From contig CANRFS010000044.1 in assembly GCA_947629965.1 (NCBI GenBank), forward strand, positions 1-10,240: a stretch of DNA of 10,240 bases. The letters run 5' to 3'. This document shows positions 1 through 5,942 of this stretch, in pieces. The position numbers and the translations under genes are program-made. The stretch's first letter is position 1. Each line of letters starts with the position of its first letter. This DNA is from an uncultured Clostridia bacterium (GTDB lineage Bacteria > Bacillota > Clostridia > TANB77 > CAG-508). Below the pieces are notes generated by a model. The model did no database searches. It worked only from the letters and a program-made list of their open reading frames with translations, and was not told where the DNA came from.

Positions 1-299
1 AATCCCAAATCTTGAATAATAACTGCATCAATTCCAGAATTATATGCAAATTCTACCAATCTAATGGCATCTTTGAATTCATTATTTTTAATTAAAATAT
101 TTAAAGTAAGATGCGTTTTTACACCTCTTAATTTTGCATATTCAATTGCCTCTACTAATTCTTGTTTATTAAAATTTCTACTATTTGCCCTTGCATTAAA
201 TTCTTCAGCGCCAAAATATACTGCATTTGCTCCAGTTTGTACTGCAACTTTTAAGCACTCTAAATCACCTGCTGGTGATAATAATTCTATTTTGCTCAT
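1..299 (-). CDS. U32 family peptidase, N-terminal part (runs off left edge)
   Basis: The first 99 codons read MSKIELLSPAGDLECLKVAV and continue with GANAVYFGAEEFNARANSRNF. This is the typical opening of the peptidase U32 family (collagenase-like YrrN/YrrO/YhbU group; some relatives, such as RlhA, act in rRNA hydroxylation). The conserved SPAGD, AVYFG and NARA.. stretches and the hydrophobic strands ending at DAVIIQDLG fit the N-terminal part of the TIM-barrel-like domain. The start is ATG at 297-299, preceded at good spacing by AGGAGC. The catalytic and C-terminal parts lie outside the window, so the exact subfamily cannot be decided. It is in the same direction as the gene ending at 407 but separated from it by a hairpin element, so it is probably transcribed separately. 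Confidence 0.88.
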   Translation of the reverse strand, partial: MSKIELLSPAGDLECLKVAVQTGANAVYFGAEEFNARANSRNFNKQELVEAIEYAKLRGVKTHLTLNILIKNNEFKDAIRLVEFAYNSGIDAVIIQDLG

Positions 300-350
300 A
301 TATTGCTCCTTTGCAAATATTGCTTTTTCTATATATTTTATAGTGCTTTT

Positions 351-356
351 ATTATA
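351..356 (-). promoter_or_regulatory. Possible -10 box of the U32 peptidase gene
   Basis: On the minus strand 351-356 reads TATAAT, about 50 nt upstream of the peptidase start. No good -35 lies 16-18 nt upstream; only T-rich sequence of the adjacent hairpin arm is there. The assignment is weak. Confidence 0.35.
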
Positions 357-370
357 CAACAAAGTCTTAT

Positions 371-401
371 GGCAAAAAAGGGGTCTGTCCTCTTTTTTGC
401 C
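371..401. repeat. GGGGTCTGTCC hairpin element, copy 1 / likely terminator
   Basis: Ten-base perfect arms GGCAAAAAAG (371-380) and CTTTTTTGCC (392-401) enclose GGGTCTGTCCT. The core GGGGTCTGTCC at 380-390 is identical to 11 bases in the larger palindrome at 4703-4765. It begins 5 nt beyond the stop codon of the 121-residue gene and on that strand is followed by an A/T-rich run, so it can act as that gene's terminator. I recall the GGGGTCTGTCC/GGACAGACCCC motif as a widespread REP-like bacterial repeat; that part is memory, not something tested here. Confidence 0.7.
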
Positions 402-406
402 AATTT

Positions 407-772
407 TTAATTATTTGTGGTTAATTTTTTTCTTAAATTTGCTGTTTTGTATTTATATTCTGTATAGATTTCTCTTAATTTGGTTATTTGCTCTATGTAT
501 AAATTTTCAATTCCTTTAACTTGCTCTTGTGTCATATCTTCTTCTTTAATTAGTCCATCTTCATAATCTTTTTGCATTTTTAATAATTTTTCTTTTTCAA
601 AATCTGGTTTAATTTTTATTCCATCTGAAAAAGAACTTCTCTTTTCTTGTTCATTTGTATATTTATAATCATTAGATTCTTGTAAGTCTTCTTCGTTAAA
701 GATATTTTTAAAAAACATTTTTATTTTATAAAAAAATCCTTTTTCATATACAATTAATGATTTATTATTCAT
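407..772 (-). CDS. Conserved small protein of unknown function (121 aa), last gene of the four-gene cluster
   Basis: The start is taken as ATG at 770-772 (MNNKSLIVYEKGFFYKIKMF). AGGGGTGG lies just upstream at proper spacing, whereas an upstream GTG at 779-781 would sit directly on that ribosome binding site. The binding site overlaps the TAG stop of the preceding gene (784-786), so translation is probably coupled. There is no signal peptide. The N-terminus has a short basic aromatic helix (GFFYKIKMFFKNIF), possibly membrane-peripheral. Residues from about 58 to the end are highly charged and predicted helical (KEKLLKMQKDYEDG, then EQVKGIENLYIEQITKLRE), consistent with a coiled coil. I recall similar small proteins as unnamed hypotheticals in Clostridia, often near relatives of the 149-residue protein in this cluster. 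Function is unknown. Confidence 0.75.
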   Translation of the reverse strand: MNNKSLIVYEKGFFYKIKMFFKNIFNEEDLQESNDYKYTNEQEKRSSFSDGIKIKPDFEKEKLLKMQKDYEDGLIKEEDMTQEQVKGIENLYIEQITKLREIYTEYKYKTANLRKKLTTNN

Positions 773-783
773 TTGTACCACCC

Positions 784-1740
784 CTATTCTTGTCCGTCTT
801 TTCCATAATCTTCTAGTGCATTACCTATTTGTGCCATAAGCTCATTAATTAAATCCGCTGCTTTTTGATTTTTACTTTGCATACCCTTCTTTTCTTCTTT
901 ATAACCTGCAAGTTTTTTCTTTGGGTGTAATGTTGCTTCTTTATCTATTCCTCCATGTTCCATTACTATTTGAGAAAGTATTTCAGCTGGAACATAAGGA
1001 TAAATTGATTCTAATAATTCTTCGTCACTTTCTACTGGAGTTTCTTCATATCCTCTTAATTGTTCTATTACTTCACTTGGATATCCCACTTCGTAAGATT
1101 CGTAAGAGTCTAATCCGCTTCTTCTTGGCTCACAATAATGGAATGATGATGCTTGAACACTCATTGAAACTCCATCTCCCATAACCATTTTAGGTCTTTT
1201 AAACCAATTTCTAGTTTCAGATATAAATTGTTCAAATGAATATCCTGTATATTGCTCAATTGCTTTTTTTGTGGCTTCATCAATTTTATCAGTACCCTCT
1301 AATTTTTCGAAAACTCCTCCTAAATCGTCTATAATTATTTCTCTATCTTCAGTATCTAAACTATTGTATGTATTGCAGTATTCTAATAATGGCTCCATTT
1401 CTCTTAAAATATCCAACACTCTTTTTTGTCTTTCTGGATTTAATTGTTCTGTTATTTGTTCTTTTTCTTCTTTTGAAATATCGCCGAAAATATATCTTTT
1501 TATTTCATTTTCTTCTACTTCTTGCATACTTTTAGCTGGTAATTCTCTATATCCATTATCAGTCGGTTCAAAGTAACCATCACATATTGTATAATTTTTT
1601 CCCCCGTCTTTTATATGTTGTTTAACACTTTCTTCTGAAATTGAAAGTTTTATTTTTCCATCTTCATCATATTCAAAATATTTGGCTCCTTCTAAATCAT
1701 CTTCATAAAGTCCAACTGTCTTTTTCCCGTTTTTCATCAT
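784..1740 (-). CDS. Unknown protein (318 aa) with a phage/mobile-element-type C-terminal domain
   Basis: The N-terminal two thirds (1-180) are acidic and mostly helical, with no family I recognise. Residues about 184-266 form a distinct segment: MVMGDGVSMSVQASSFHYCEPR, then SYESYEVGYPSE and YPYVPAEILSQIVMEHGGI. I associate this order (SMSVQAS, HYC.PR, YEVGYPSE, YVP.E.+..+..HGGI) with short uncharacterised proteins of Firmicutes phages and integrative elements, where it usually stands alone at about 100 residues. Here it is the C-terminal half of a larger protein, followed by a basic linker and a helical tail. The ATG at 1738-1740 overlaps the end of the upstream gene by 38 bp and is followed by a second ATG; no clear ribosome binding site precedes either, so the start is less sure than for its neighbours. 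An in-frame TAG lies 10-12 nt upstream of the first ATG, so there is no longer form. It is cytoplasmic as far as can be seen. Confidence 0.75.
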   Translation of the reverse strand: MMKNGKKTVGLYEDDLEGAKYFEYDEDGKIKLSISEESVKQHIKDGGKNYTICDGYFEPTDNGYRELPAKSMQEVEENEIKRYIFGDISKEEKEQITEQLNPERQKRVLDILREMEPLLEYCNTYNSLDTEDREIIIDDLGGVFEKLEGTDKIDEATKKAIEQYTGYSFEQFISETRNWFKRPKMVMGDGVSMSVQASSFHYCEPRRSGLDSYESYEVGYPSEVIEQLRGYEETPVESDEELLESIYPYVPAEILSQIVMEHGGIDKEATLHPKKKLAGYKEEKKGMQSKNQKAADLINELMAQIGNALEDYGKDGQE

Positions 1741-3157
1741 ACTTATATACTATCGATCCAGAATCTATATCATCATATTCACTAAGTCCTTCATCATTAA
1801 ACTTCATTTGTGCTCTTTTCATGATTACTATGTCGCCATTTTCATTAAATCTCCTCATTTGCCTTACCATCGTTTGCTCACCCGTATAATCTTCATATGG
1901 ATAATAATATAAAATCACTTTATTGCCTTGCTCATCAACTCCTTCCATTACAGTAACATCTTCTATATCTTCATTAAGATATAATATGTCAGCATTATAA
2001 TTTCCAAATTCTTCATCTAACTTACCTTCTAAATCCTTCTTTTTTACAGTATAAGTTTTACATTGTTTTAATCCTTCAAATGCTTTGTCAGTTCCTATAA
2101 ATTCTTTTTCTAAATCTAATCTAGTTTTTCTAACATCGCGTTTATTTTTTTCTTCATTTCTTTTTTTAATAATTTCATTTACAGACATTTTTATATTATT
2201 AATTTCATCATTATCAGGTCTCATAAATTTTTCCCAAATATCTAATAATACTGATATGGTTTGAGTTTGTTCATTAGTGTCTCTTTCACCAACTATATCC
2301 GCAATTTTATTAGATATTATTTGAATTCCATTTTCATTTAATCCTAGTATTTCATCATCGCCCTCAATAAATCCTTTTCCTCCATAGCAAAAATCCCATA
2401 ATTCACCACCAACATCATAATAGATTAAATCTACAATTTCAGGATTACTTATGCTCTCAATATTTGCATATTTTAAAATATTTTTTGCATCTTTTAATTC
2501 AACATAACCATCCATAACTGCTTTTAAAGATGGTGTATCTAATTGTCTTATTATATATGGAGATAACTGAATTTTTTCATATACAAAATCTTCAATTCCC
2601 AAAATATCTTCTTCCTTAATCTCTTCACCTAAATTCAATTTTTCTTTAAATCTTTGTATTTTTGCTACATCCTCACCAGTTAAATCATTAGTTGTTTCTT
2701 TACTATTTTCCTCAAATAGATTATTATTCATGACTTTTCCACTTTTAGTTCTATCTTCTCTAAATACAAAATACCCTAATTGCCCTGATATTTCTATTGG
2801 GTCTATTTGTTCAAAATTCATTTTTCCAGTGTCTACAGGTTTTCCTTTAACTCCATCTACTTCTCCAAGTGAAACTGTTATATGTGCTACATTTTTGTTT
2901 TTATAATATTTATTTAATTCTTCTGGTAATTCCACTTGAAATCCACTATTTCTTCCATCAGATGCATATCCAATTAATTTTAATGCTATCTCTTTATTCA
3001 TAAGCTCATCTGGAAATTTATCTAATTCCCCAAATTTGAAAGTTATATGCATGTCTTTTACTATGTCTCTAAGTCCTTTTTTCTGTAATTCAACTAATTT
3101 TAACTCCGTTTCTTTATCAAAAAATATTCCTTGATAACCTTTTAATATTTTATTCAT
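1703..3157 (-). CDS. 2H-phosphoesterase-like domain protein (484 aa), C-terminal region unknown
   Basis: Residues 1-135 carry two HxTx motifs, H37-I-T-F and H92-I-T-V, about 55 residues apart, between beta-rich segments (KLIGYASDGRNSGFQVEL; ISGQLGYFVF). Paired HxT/S motifs are the hallmark of the 2H phosphoesterases: LigT/ThpR, the tRNA-ligase cyclic phosphodiesterase domain, AKAP7 and the phage anti-CBASS enzyme Acb1. These act on 2',3'-cyclic phosphates, 2'-5' linkages or cyclic nucleotides. That is a motif-level inference; the substrate cannot be told. Residues about 155-484 are acidic, largely helical, then more beta-like (DVTVMEGVDEQGNKVILYYY), and unrecognised. The ATG at 3155-3157 is preceded by AGGGGG, which overlaps the stop codon of the 149-residue gene, so translation is coupled. 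Its 3' end runs 38 bp into the next gene. Related gene products would be intracellular RNA or nucleotide processing enzymes. Confidence 0.8.
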   Translation of the reverse strand: MNKILKGYQGIFFDKETELKLVELQKKGLRDIVKDMHITFKFGELDKFPDELMNKEIALKLIGYASDGRNSGFQVELPEELNKYYKNKNVAHITVSLGEVDGVKGKPVDTGKMNFEQIDPIEISGQLGYFVFREDRTKSGKVMNNNLFEENSKETTNDLTGEDVAKIQRFKEKLNLGEEIKEEDILGIEDFVYEKIQLSPYIIRQLDTPSLKAVMDGYVELKDAKNILKYANIESISNPEIVDLIYYDVGGELWDFCYGGKGFIEGDDEILGLNENGIQIISNKIADIVGERDTNEQTQTISVLLDIWEKFMRPDNDEINNIKMSVNEIIKKRNEEKNKRDVRKTRLDLEKEFIGTDKAFEGLKQCKTYTVKKKDLEGKLDEEFGNYNADILYLNEDIEDVTVMEGVDEQGNKVILYYYPYEDYTGEQTMVRQMRRFNENGDIVIMKRAQMKFNDEGLSEYDDIDSGSIVYKYDEKREKDSWTL

Positions 3158-3161
3158 ATAC

Positions 3162-3611
3162 TTACCCCCTAAATATTGATTTTATCTTATTTATTATTCT
3201 TTGTAATAATGTTTCTTTTTGTAGTACTTGCAATTGAGTTTCCTCTTTTATGTTTTCTGGATAAACTGCTGTTTTCTTATTATTAAATAAATTATCTATA
3301 TTATATTTTTGTCTTAATTTCTCTTGATATTTAATTTCATTTTCTTTAACCCTTTTTTCAAAAGCTACTCTTTCTTCTTCATCTGCCCAATATTTTAAAT
3401 ATATTAATCCAAGTAAAGCTTGTGTTTTTGATTTTAATTTCATTTCACTTATTGTCTTCGTATAATCTAAATTTGCAATATATGTTTTTGATTTGTTTTT
3501 TTCAAGAAATTCTATAAATTTTCTTGGAATCTTTTTTACATCTTCCTCTCTTGTATGTTTTAGAATCTCTAATACTTCTACTGCCGCTTCACTATATGCT
3601 ACACTTACCAT
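3162..3611 (-). CDS. Conserved helical protein of unknown function (149 aa), first gene of the four-gene cluster
   Basis: MVSVAYSEAAVEVLEILKHT opens a mostly helical, highly charged protein with KIPRKFIEFLEKNKSKTY and a long basic/acidic helix around residues 80-105 (EERVAFEKRVKENEIKYQEK). The C-terminus, LLQRIINKIKSIFRG, is an amphipathic basic helix, similar in character to the N-terminus of the 121-residue protein at the other end of the cluster. I recall the MVSVAYSEAAVEVL... family as a common unnamed protein in gut Clostridia. The start ATG (3609-3611) has AAAGGGAG 8 nt upstream. It lies 28 bp downstream of the LysR gene ending at 3640, with no terminator between, and its last codons (AGG GGG TAA) form the ribosome binding site of the 484-residue gene. 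No enzymatic motif is visible. Confidence 0.8.
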   Translation of the reverse strand: MVSVAYSEAAVEVLEILKHTREEDVKKIPRKFIEFLEKNKSKTYIANLDYTKTISEMKLKSKTQALLGLIYLKYWADEEERVAFEKRVKENEIKYQEKLRQKYNIDNLFNNKKTAVYPENIKEETQLQVLQKETLLQRIINKIKSIFRG

Positions 3612-3639
3612 CTAAAATTCTCCCTTTTTCAATATTCTT

Positions 3640-4518
3640 TTATGCTATATTTATCAATTCTTCTATATTTTTATTATTTCTTAATTTTGCTATATATATG
3701 TTATATGTAGGTAATTTTGTTTTTAAAGGAATTTCTATAAATTTCCCATTATTTAATCCTTTTTTTATTTTTTCTTTTATACCCAAACCTATACCTAAAT
3801 TATTATCTACAAGAAATTCTCTTATATTTAAATCATTTATCTCATAACTTGAATTTATATAAATATTATTTTTTATAAAGTATTTGTCTATTTTTTCTCT
3901 TTCTAAACTTTCTTTATTTGGCAATATAAAATTATATTTATTTTCTTTATATATGTTTATAGTTTTATTTTTTTCATAATATCCTTTTGATGTATATAAA
4001 ATTTGTTCTAGTTCGTCTTGCACTATTACTTCTATATCTCTTTTTCTTATGTTATATGGAAAGTCAAACATGAGTAAATCAATTTCTTTATTTGATAATG
4101 CATCAAGTCCATTTTTTATATTGCTATTTTCTATCACACTAATAGATAATGAAGAATTGTGTATTAAAGTTTTTAGCATTGTATTGTATATATAAATATT
4201 ATCAAATGCACTTGTTGTTTGAATTTTTAGTATTTGTTTTTCATTTTTATTGTCTACATATTCATTAAATTTATTTTCCACATTACTCATTATTTCCATA
4301 CTGCTTTTTATATAATCAAATAGTTTTTCTCCATACTCTGTTAATTTAATTCCATTTGCCATTCTGTAAAAAAGTTTACAATTTAATTGTTTTTCTAAAT
4401 TATTTATTCTTTGCGTAATTGCAGGTTGTGATATATATAATTTTTTTGATGCCTCAGAAAAACTTTTATATTTTGCTACTGTATAAAAAATTTTGTATAA
4501 TTCTAAATTTATATTCAC
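3640..4518 (-). CDS. LysR-family transcriptional regulator (292 aa)
   Basis: The N-terminal winged helix-turn-helix is clear: LELYKIFYTVAKYKSFSEAS, then YISQPAITQRINNLEKQL and LFYR, with the LTxxGE-like wing KLTEYGEKLF. A two-lobed effector domain follows (residues about 85-290), poorly conserved and with unknown ligand. The likely start is GTG at 4516-4518, because AAGGTGAG sits just upstream and the resulting MNINLELYK aligns with MLDINLELYK of the neighbouring paralogue; a GTG at 4525-4527 is the alternative. It is slightly shorter at the C-terminus than typical family members of about 300. It is 28 bp upstream of the four-gene cluster in the same direction, so it is probably the first gene of that transcript and may control it. 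A palindromic operator candidate lies in its leader. Confidence 0.92.
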   Translation of the reverse strand: MNINLELYKIFYTVAKYKSFSEASKKLYISQPAITQRINNLEKQLNCKLFYRMANGIKLTEYGEKLFDYIKSSMEIMSNVENKFNEYVDNKNEKQILKIQTTSAFDNIYIYNTMLKTLIHNSSLSISVIENSNIKNGLDALSNKEIDLLMFDFPYNIRKRDIEVIVQDELEQILYTSKGYYEKNKTINIYKENKYNFILPNKESLEREKIDKYFIKNNIYINSSYEINDLNIREFLVDNNLGIGLGIKEKIKKGLNNGKFIEIPLKTKLPTYNIYIAKLRNNKNIEELINIA

Positions 4519-4560
4519 AACTCTCACCTTACTTTAATTATAATTTATTATTTTTTTAAT

Positions 4561-4591
4561 GTATAATTGTTTTTTCTTATACAATGTATAA
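4561..4591. promoter_or_regulatory. Candidate LysR-type operator in the leader of the first LysR gene
   Basis: TTATACAATGTATAA (4577-4591) is a perfect 6-bp-arm palindrome that contains the T-N11-A signature of LysR-type binding sites. A third half-site GTATAA lies at 4561-4566, so three half-sites alternate in orientation. It is downstream of the predicted transcription start, a position that would suit autorepression. In such AT-rich DNA, chance palindromes occur, hence moderate confidence. Confidence 0.45.
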
Positions 4592-4597
4592 CTTTTA

Positions 4598-4603
4598 CCT
4601 CCT
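4598..4603 (-). promoter_or_regulatory. Orphan Shine-Dalgarno-like AGGAGG in the leader of the first LysR gene
   Basis: On the minus strand GAGAGGAGGTAAAAG is an excellent ribosome binding site, but no ATG or GTG follows at a useful distance. The nearest TTG is 13 nt away and opens only a 16-codon frame. It may be a remnant, a decoy, or a site used by a rare start. Confidence 0.4.
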
Positions 4604-4623
4604 CTCTTATTGTTTACATAATA

Positions 4624-4652
4624 ATTTTACATTGTTTTGTTTTATTTGTAAA
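4624..4652 (-). promoter_or_regulatory. Promoter of the first LysR gene (and probably of the four-gene cluster)
   Basis: On the minus strand TTTACA (4647-4652), a 17-nt spacer and TAAAAT (4624-4629) fit a sigma-A promoter. The expected start near 4617 gives a leader of about 100 nt holding the operator candidate. Confidence 0.5.
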
Positions 4653-4702
4653 ATTGTTATTTGTTATATATAATATAATTATTGCTTATATTAATTTAAA
4701 TT

Positions 4703-4765
4703 AAACAAAAGGGGACAGACCCCAAATTAGCCGATGGCTAATTTGGGGTCTGTCCCCTTTTGTTT
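4703..4765. repeat. GGGGTCTGTCC palindrome, copy 2: 30-bp perfect arms, 3-nt loop
   Basis: Arms 4703-4732 and 4736-4765 are perfect reverse complements of 30 bp around a GAT loop. Each arm holds the 13-base core, GGGGACAGACCCC on the left and GGGGTCTGTCCCC on the right, flanked by AAAACAAA-type tracts and an inner AAATTAGCC. It starts 8 nt beyond the stop codon of the second LysR gene and is followed on that strand by T-rich DNA, so it probably terminates that transcript and separates the two LysR genes. Copy 1 is at 371-401. Confidence 0.85.
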
Positions 4766-4773
4766 TTCTACTA

Positions 4774-5676
4774 TTATTTTTTATAAAATTGCTTAATATA
4801 TTTCACAAATTGATATGTGCAGTTATTCATCAATTGTTTTTTTAATACGGCAAAACCCTCTTGCACACTTTCATTTTCTATTTCTTTTATTATTTCAACT
4901 TTATTTTCTAATAGCAAATCTTTTATATCTTCTACATTTGTGAAACCTATTCCTATATCATTTAAAACAAAATTTTTCATTACCTCTATTGTAGTTATTT
5001 CATAATTACTACTTAGAATATCAATGTTATTATCTATACAATACTTATCTAATATTTTTCCTCTATTTGTTAATTTGCTTGGTAATATTAGTTGTTCTTT
5101 TTTTATATCTTTTATGTTTTTGATTTTATTCTTTTTTATGAATTCTTTTGTTCCAAAGAAACAATATCTTGCATTATTTATTGGTATGAATTCAATATTT
5201 CTATATCTCTTTATATTTTCTGGCAAATTACAAACTAGAATATCTAATTCTCCATTTGAAAGTCTTTGCAATAAATTTTCTGTTGTTCCAGTATATGTAT
5301 ATATTTCAACATTGGGATATTTTTTCGTAAACTCTTTTATTACCTGTACTAGTAAATTATTAATTAATGTATCCCAACCACCTATTCTTATTCTTCCTTT
5401 ATCTAAATCAATATATCTTGAAAATACATTTTCTGCATTACTCATAGTTTCTATACTGTTTTTTATGTATTCATACAAATTTTCCCCTTCATCTGTAAGT
5501 TCTACTCCTTTATGCTTTCTATAAAATAGAGGTAGTCCTAATGTATTTTCTAATTTTTTTATTGACTGTGTTATGGCTGGCTGTGATATATTCATCATTT
5601 TTGCTGCTTGTGATATATTTTTATATTTTGCCACCTCGTAAAATACTTTATATAATTCTAAGTTTATATCCAACAT
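4774..5676 (-). CDS. LysR-family transcriptional regulator (300 aa), paralogue of the preceding one
   Basis: The helix-turn-helix reads LELYKVFYEVAKYKNISQAA, then MNISQPAITQSIKKLENTLG and LFYR, with the wing VELTDEGENLYEY. The effector domain has recognisable LysR-substrate features, for example IRIGGWDTLINN, LSNGELDILVC and VLNDIGIGFTNVEDI. The DNA-binding part is closely similar to the regulator at 3640-4518, so the two arose by duplication, while the effector parts are diverged. The start is taken at ATG 5674-5676, with GGAG six nt upstream; TTG (5686) and ATG (5680) upstream would sit on or before that site. It is divergent from the 161-residue gene at 5943; the classic LysR arrangement suggests that gene as target. 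The ligand is unknown. Confidence 0.93.
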   Translation of the reverse strand: MLDINLELYKVFYEVAKYKNISQAAKMMNISQPAITQSIKKLENTLGLPLFYRKHKGVELTDEGENLYEYIKNSIETMSNAENVFSRYIDLDKGRIRIGGWDTLINNLLVQVIKEFTKKYPNVEIYTYTGTTENLLQRLSNGELDILVCNLPENIKRYRNIEFIPINNARYCFFGTKEFIKKNKIKNIKDIKKEQLILPSKLTNRGKILDKYCIDNNIDILSSNYEITTIEVMKNFVLNDIGIGFTNVEDIKDLLLENKVEIIKEIENESVQEGFAVLKKQLMNNCTYQFVKYIKQFYKK

Positions 5677-5697
5677 TATCATCTCCAATGTATTTAT

Positions 5698-5725
5698 ATT
5701 ATATCACATTTATTTATGTTTTAAA
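5698..5725 (-). promoter_or_regulatory. Probable promoter of the second LysR gene
   Basis: On the minus strand TTTAAA (5720-5725), a 16-nt spacer and TATAAT (5698-5703), with a short leader before the GGAG site. The -35 is weak. Another TATAAT-like box lies at about 5733-5738. Confidence 0.45.
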
Positions 5726-5788
5726 AGTATATTATAACATTTACTTATATATCTTAATTTATTTATAAAACAACGACTTTATAATTAT

Positions 5789-5817
5789 TTGATGTTTTAT
5801 GTAAATCATGTTATAAT
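5789..5817 (+). promoter_or_regulatory. Promoter of the 161-residue gene
   Basis: TTGATG (5789-5794), a 17-nt spacer and perfect TATAAT (5812-5817). Transcription is expected to start near 5824, giving a leader of about 119 nt. Confidence 0.75.
5790..5808. promoter_or_regulatory. Candidate LysR operator (TGAT-N11-ATCA) over the promoter
   Basis: TGAT at 5790-5793 and ATCA at 5805-5808 are inverted and 11 nt apart, matching the T-N11-A rule of LysR-type sites. The site overlaps the -35 and spacer of the promoter facing away from the second LysR gene, so that regulator could control the divergent gene. The prediction rests on one short dyad. Confidence 0.4.
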
Positions 5818-5823
5818 ATAATT

Positions 5824-5942
5824 ACTTATATTATATGTAGTGTTTTCAAAAAACTTTTTGAATTCAGAAACAAGACGAATTGTTTTGTAATTGAATAGAG
5901 AAGCTTTTTGAGAATGCTGCAAATTTTTTTGGAGGTACTGTT
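5824..5942 (+). other. Structured 5' leader of the 161-residue gene
   Basis: The leader holds two small hairpins: TTCAAAA/TTTTGAA (5845-5862, 4-nt loop) and ACAAGAC/GTTTTGT (5870-5888, one G-U pair, 5-nt loop). The octamer CTTTTTGA occurs twice (5854-5861, 5904-5911). A T-run at 5924-5930 precedes GGAGG at 5931-5935. I do not recognise a riboswitch class and see no clear internal terminator. Confidence 0.45.

Noticed and set aside
64..519. Plus-strand open frame opposite the U32 peptidase and the 121-aa gene.
   Set aside because: It is antisense to a clear U32 family N-terminus, has no ribosome binding site and encodes low-complexity hydrophobic residues typical of the complement of AT-rich genes.
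1703..1765. Programmed or sequencing frameshift joining the 484-aa and 318-aa proteins.
   Set aside because: The change would have to be +1, no suitable slippery site is evident, and an in-frame stop lies just upstream of the second gene's ATG. Two genes with an overlap is simpler.
4528..4590. A 16-codon TTG-started frame in the first LysR leader after the AGGAGG site.
   Set aside because: The spacing of 13 nt is too long and the peptide is low-complexity lysine/asparagine; recorded only as an orphan ribosome site.
5720..5760. Imperfect inverted repeat AACAT/ATGTT upstream of the second LysR gene.
   Set aside because: Arms of five bases in very AT-rich DNA with non-standard spacing; not distinguishable from chance.
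5857..5888. Similarity between the 161-aa gene leader (TTGAATTC, GAA, TTGTTTTG) and the small RNA at 9941-9968.
   Set aside because: Short matches separated by different spacing in AT-rich DNA; not enough to claim a shared element or a regulatory link.
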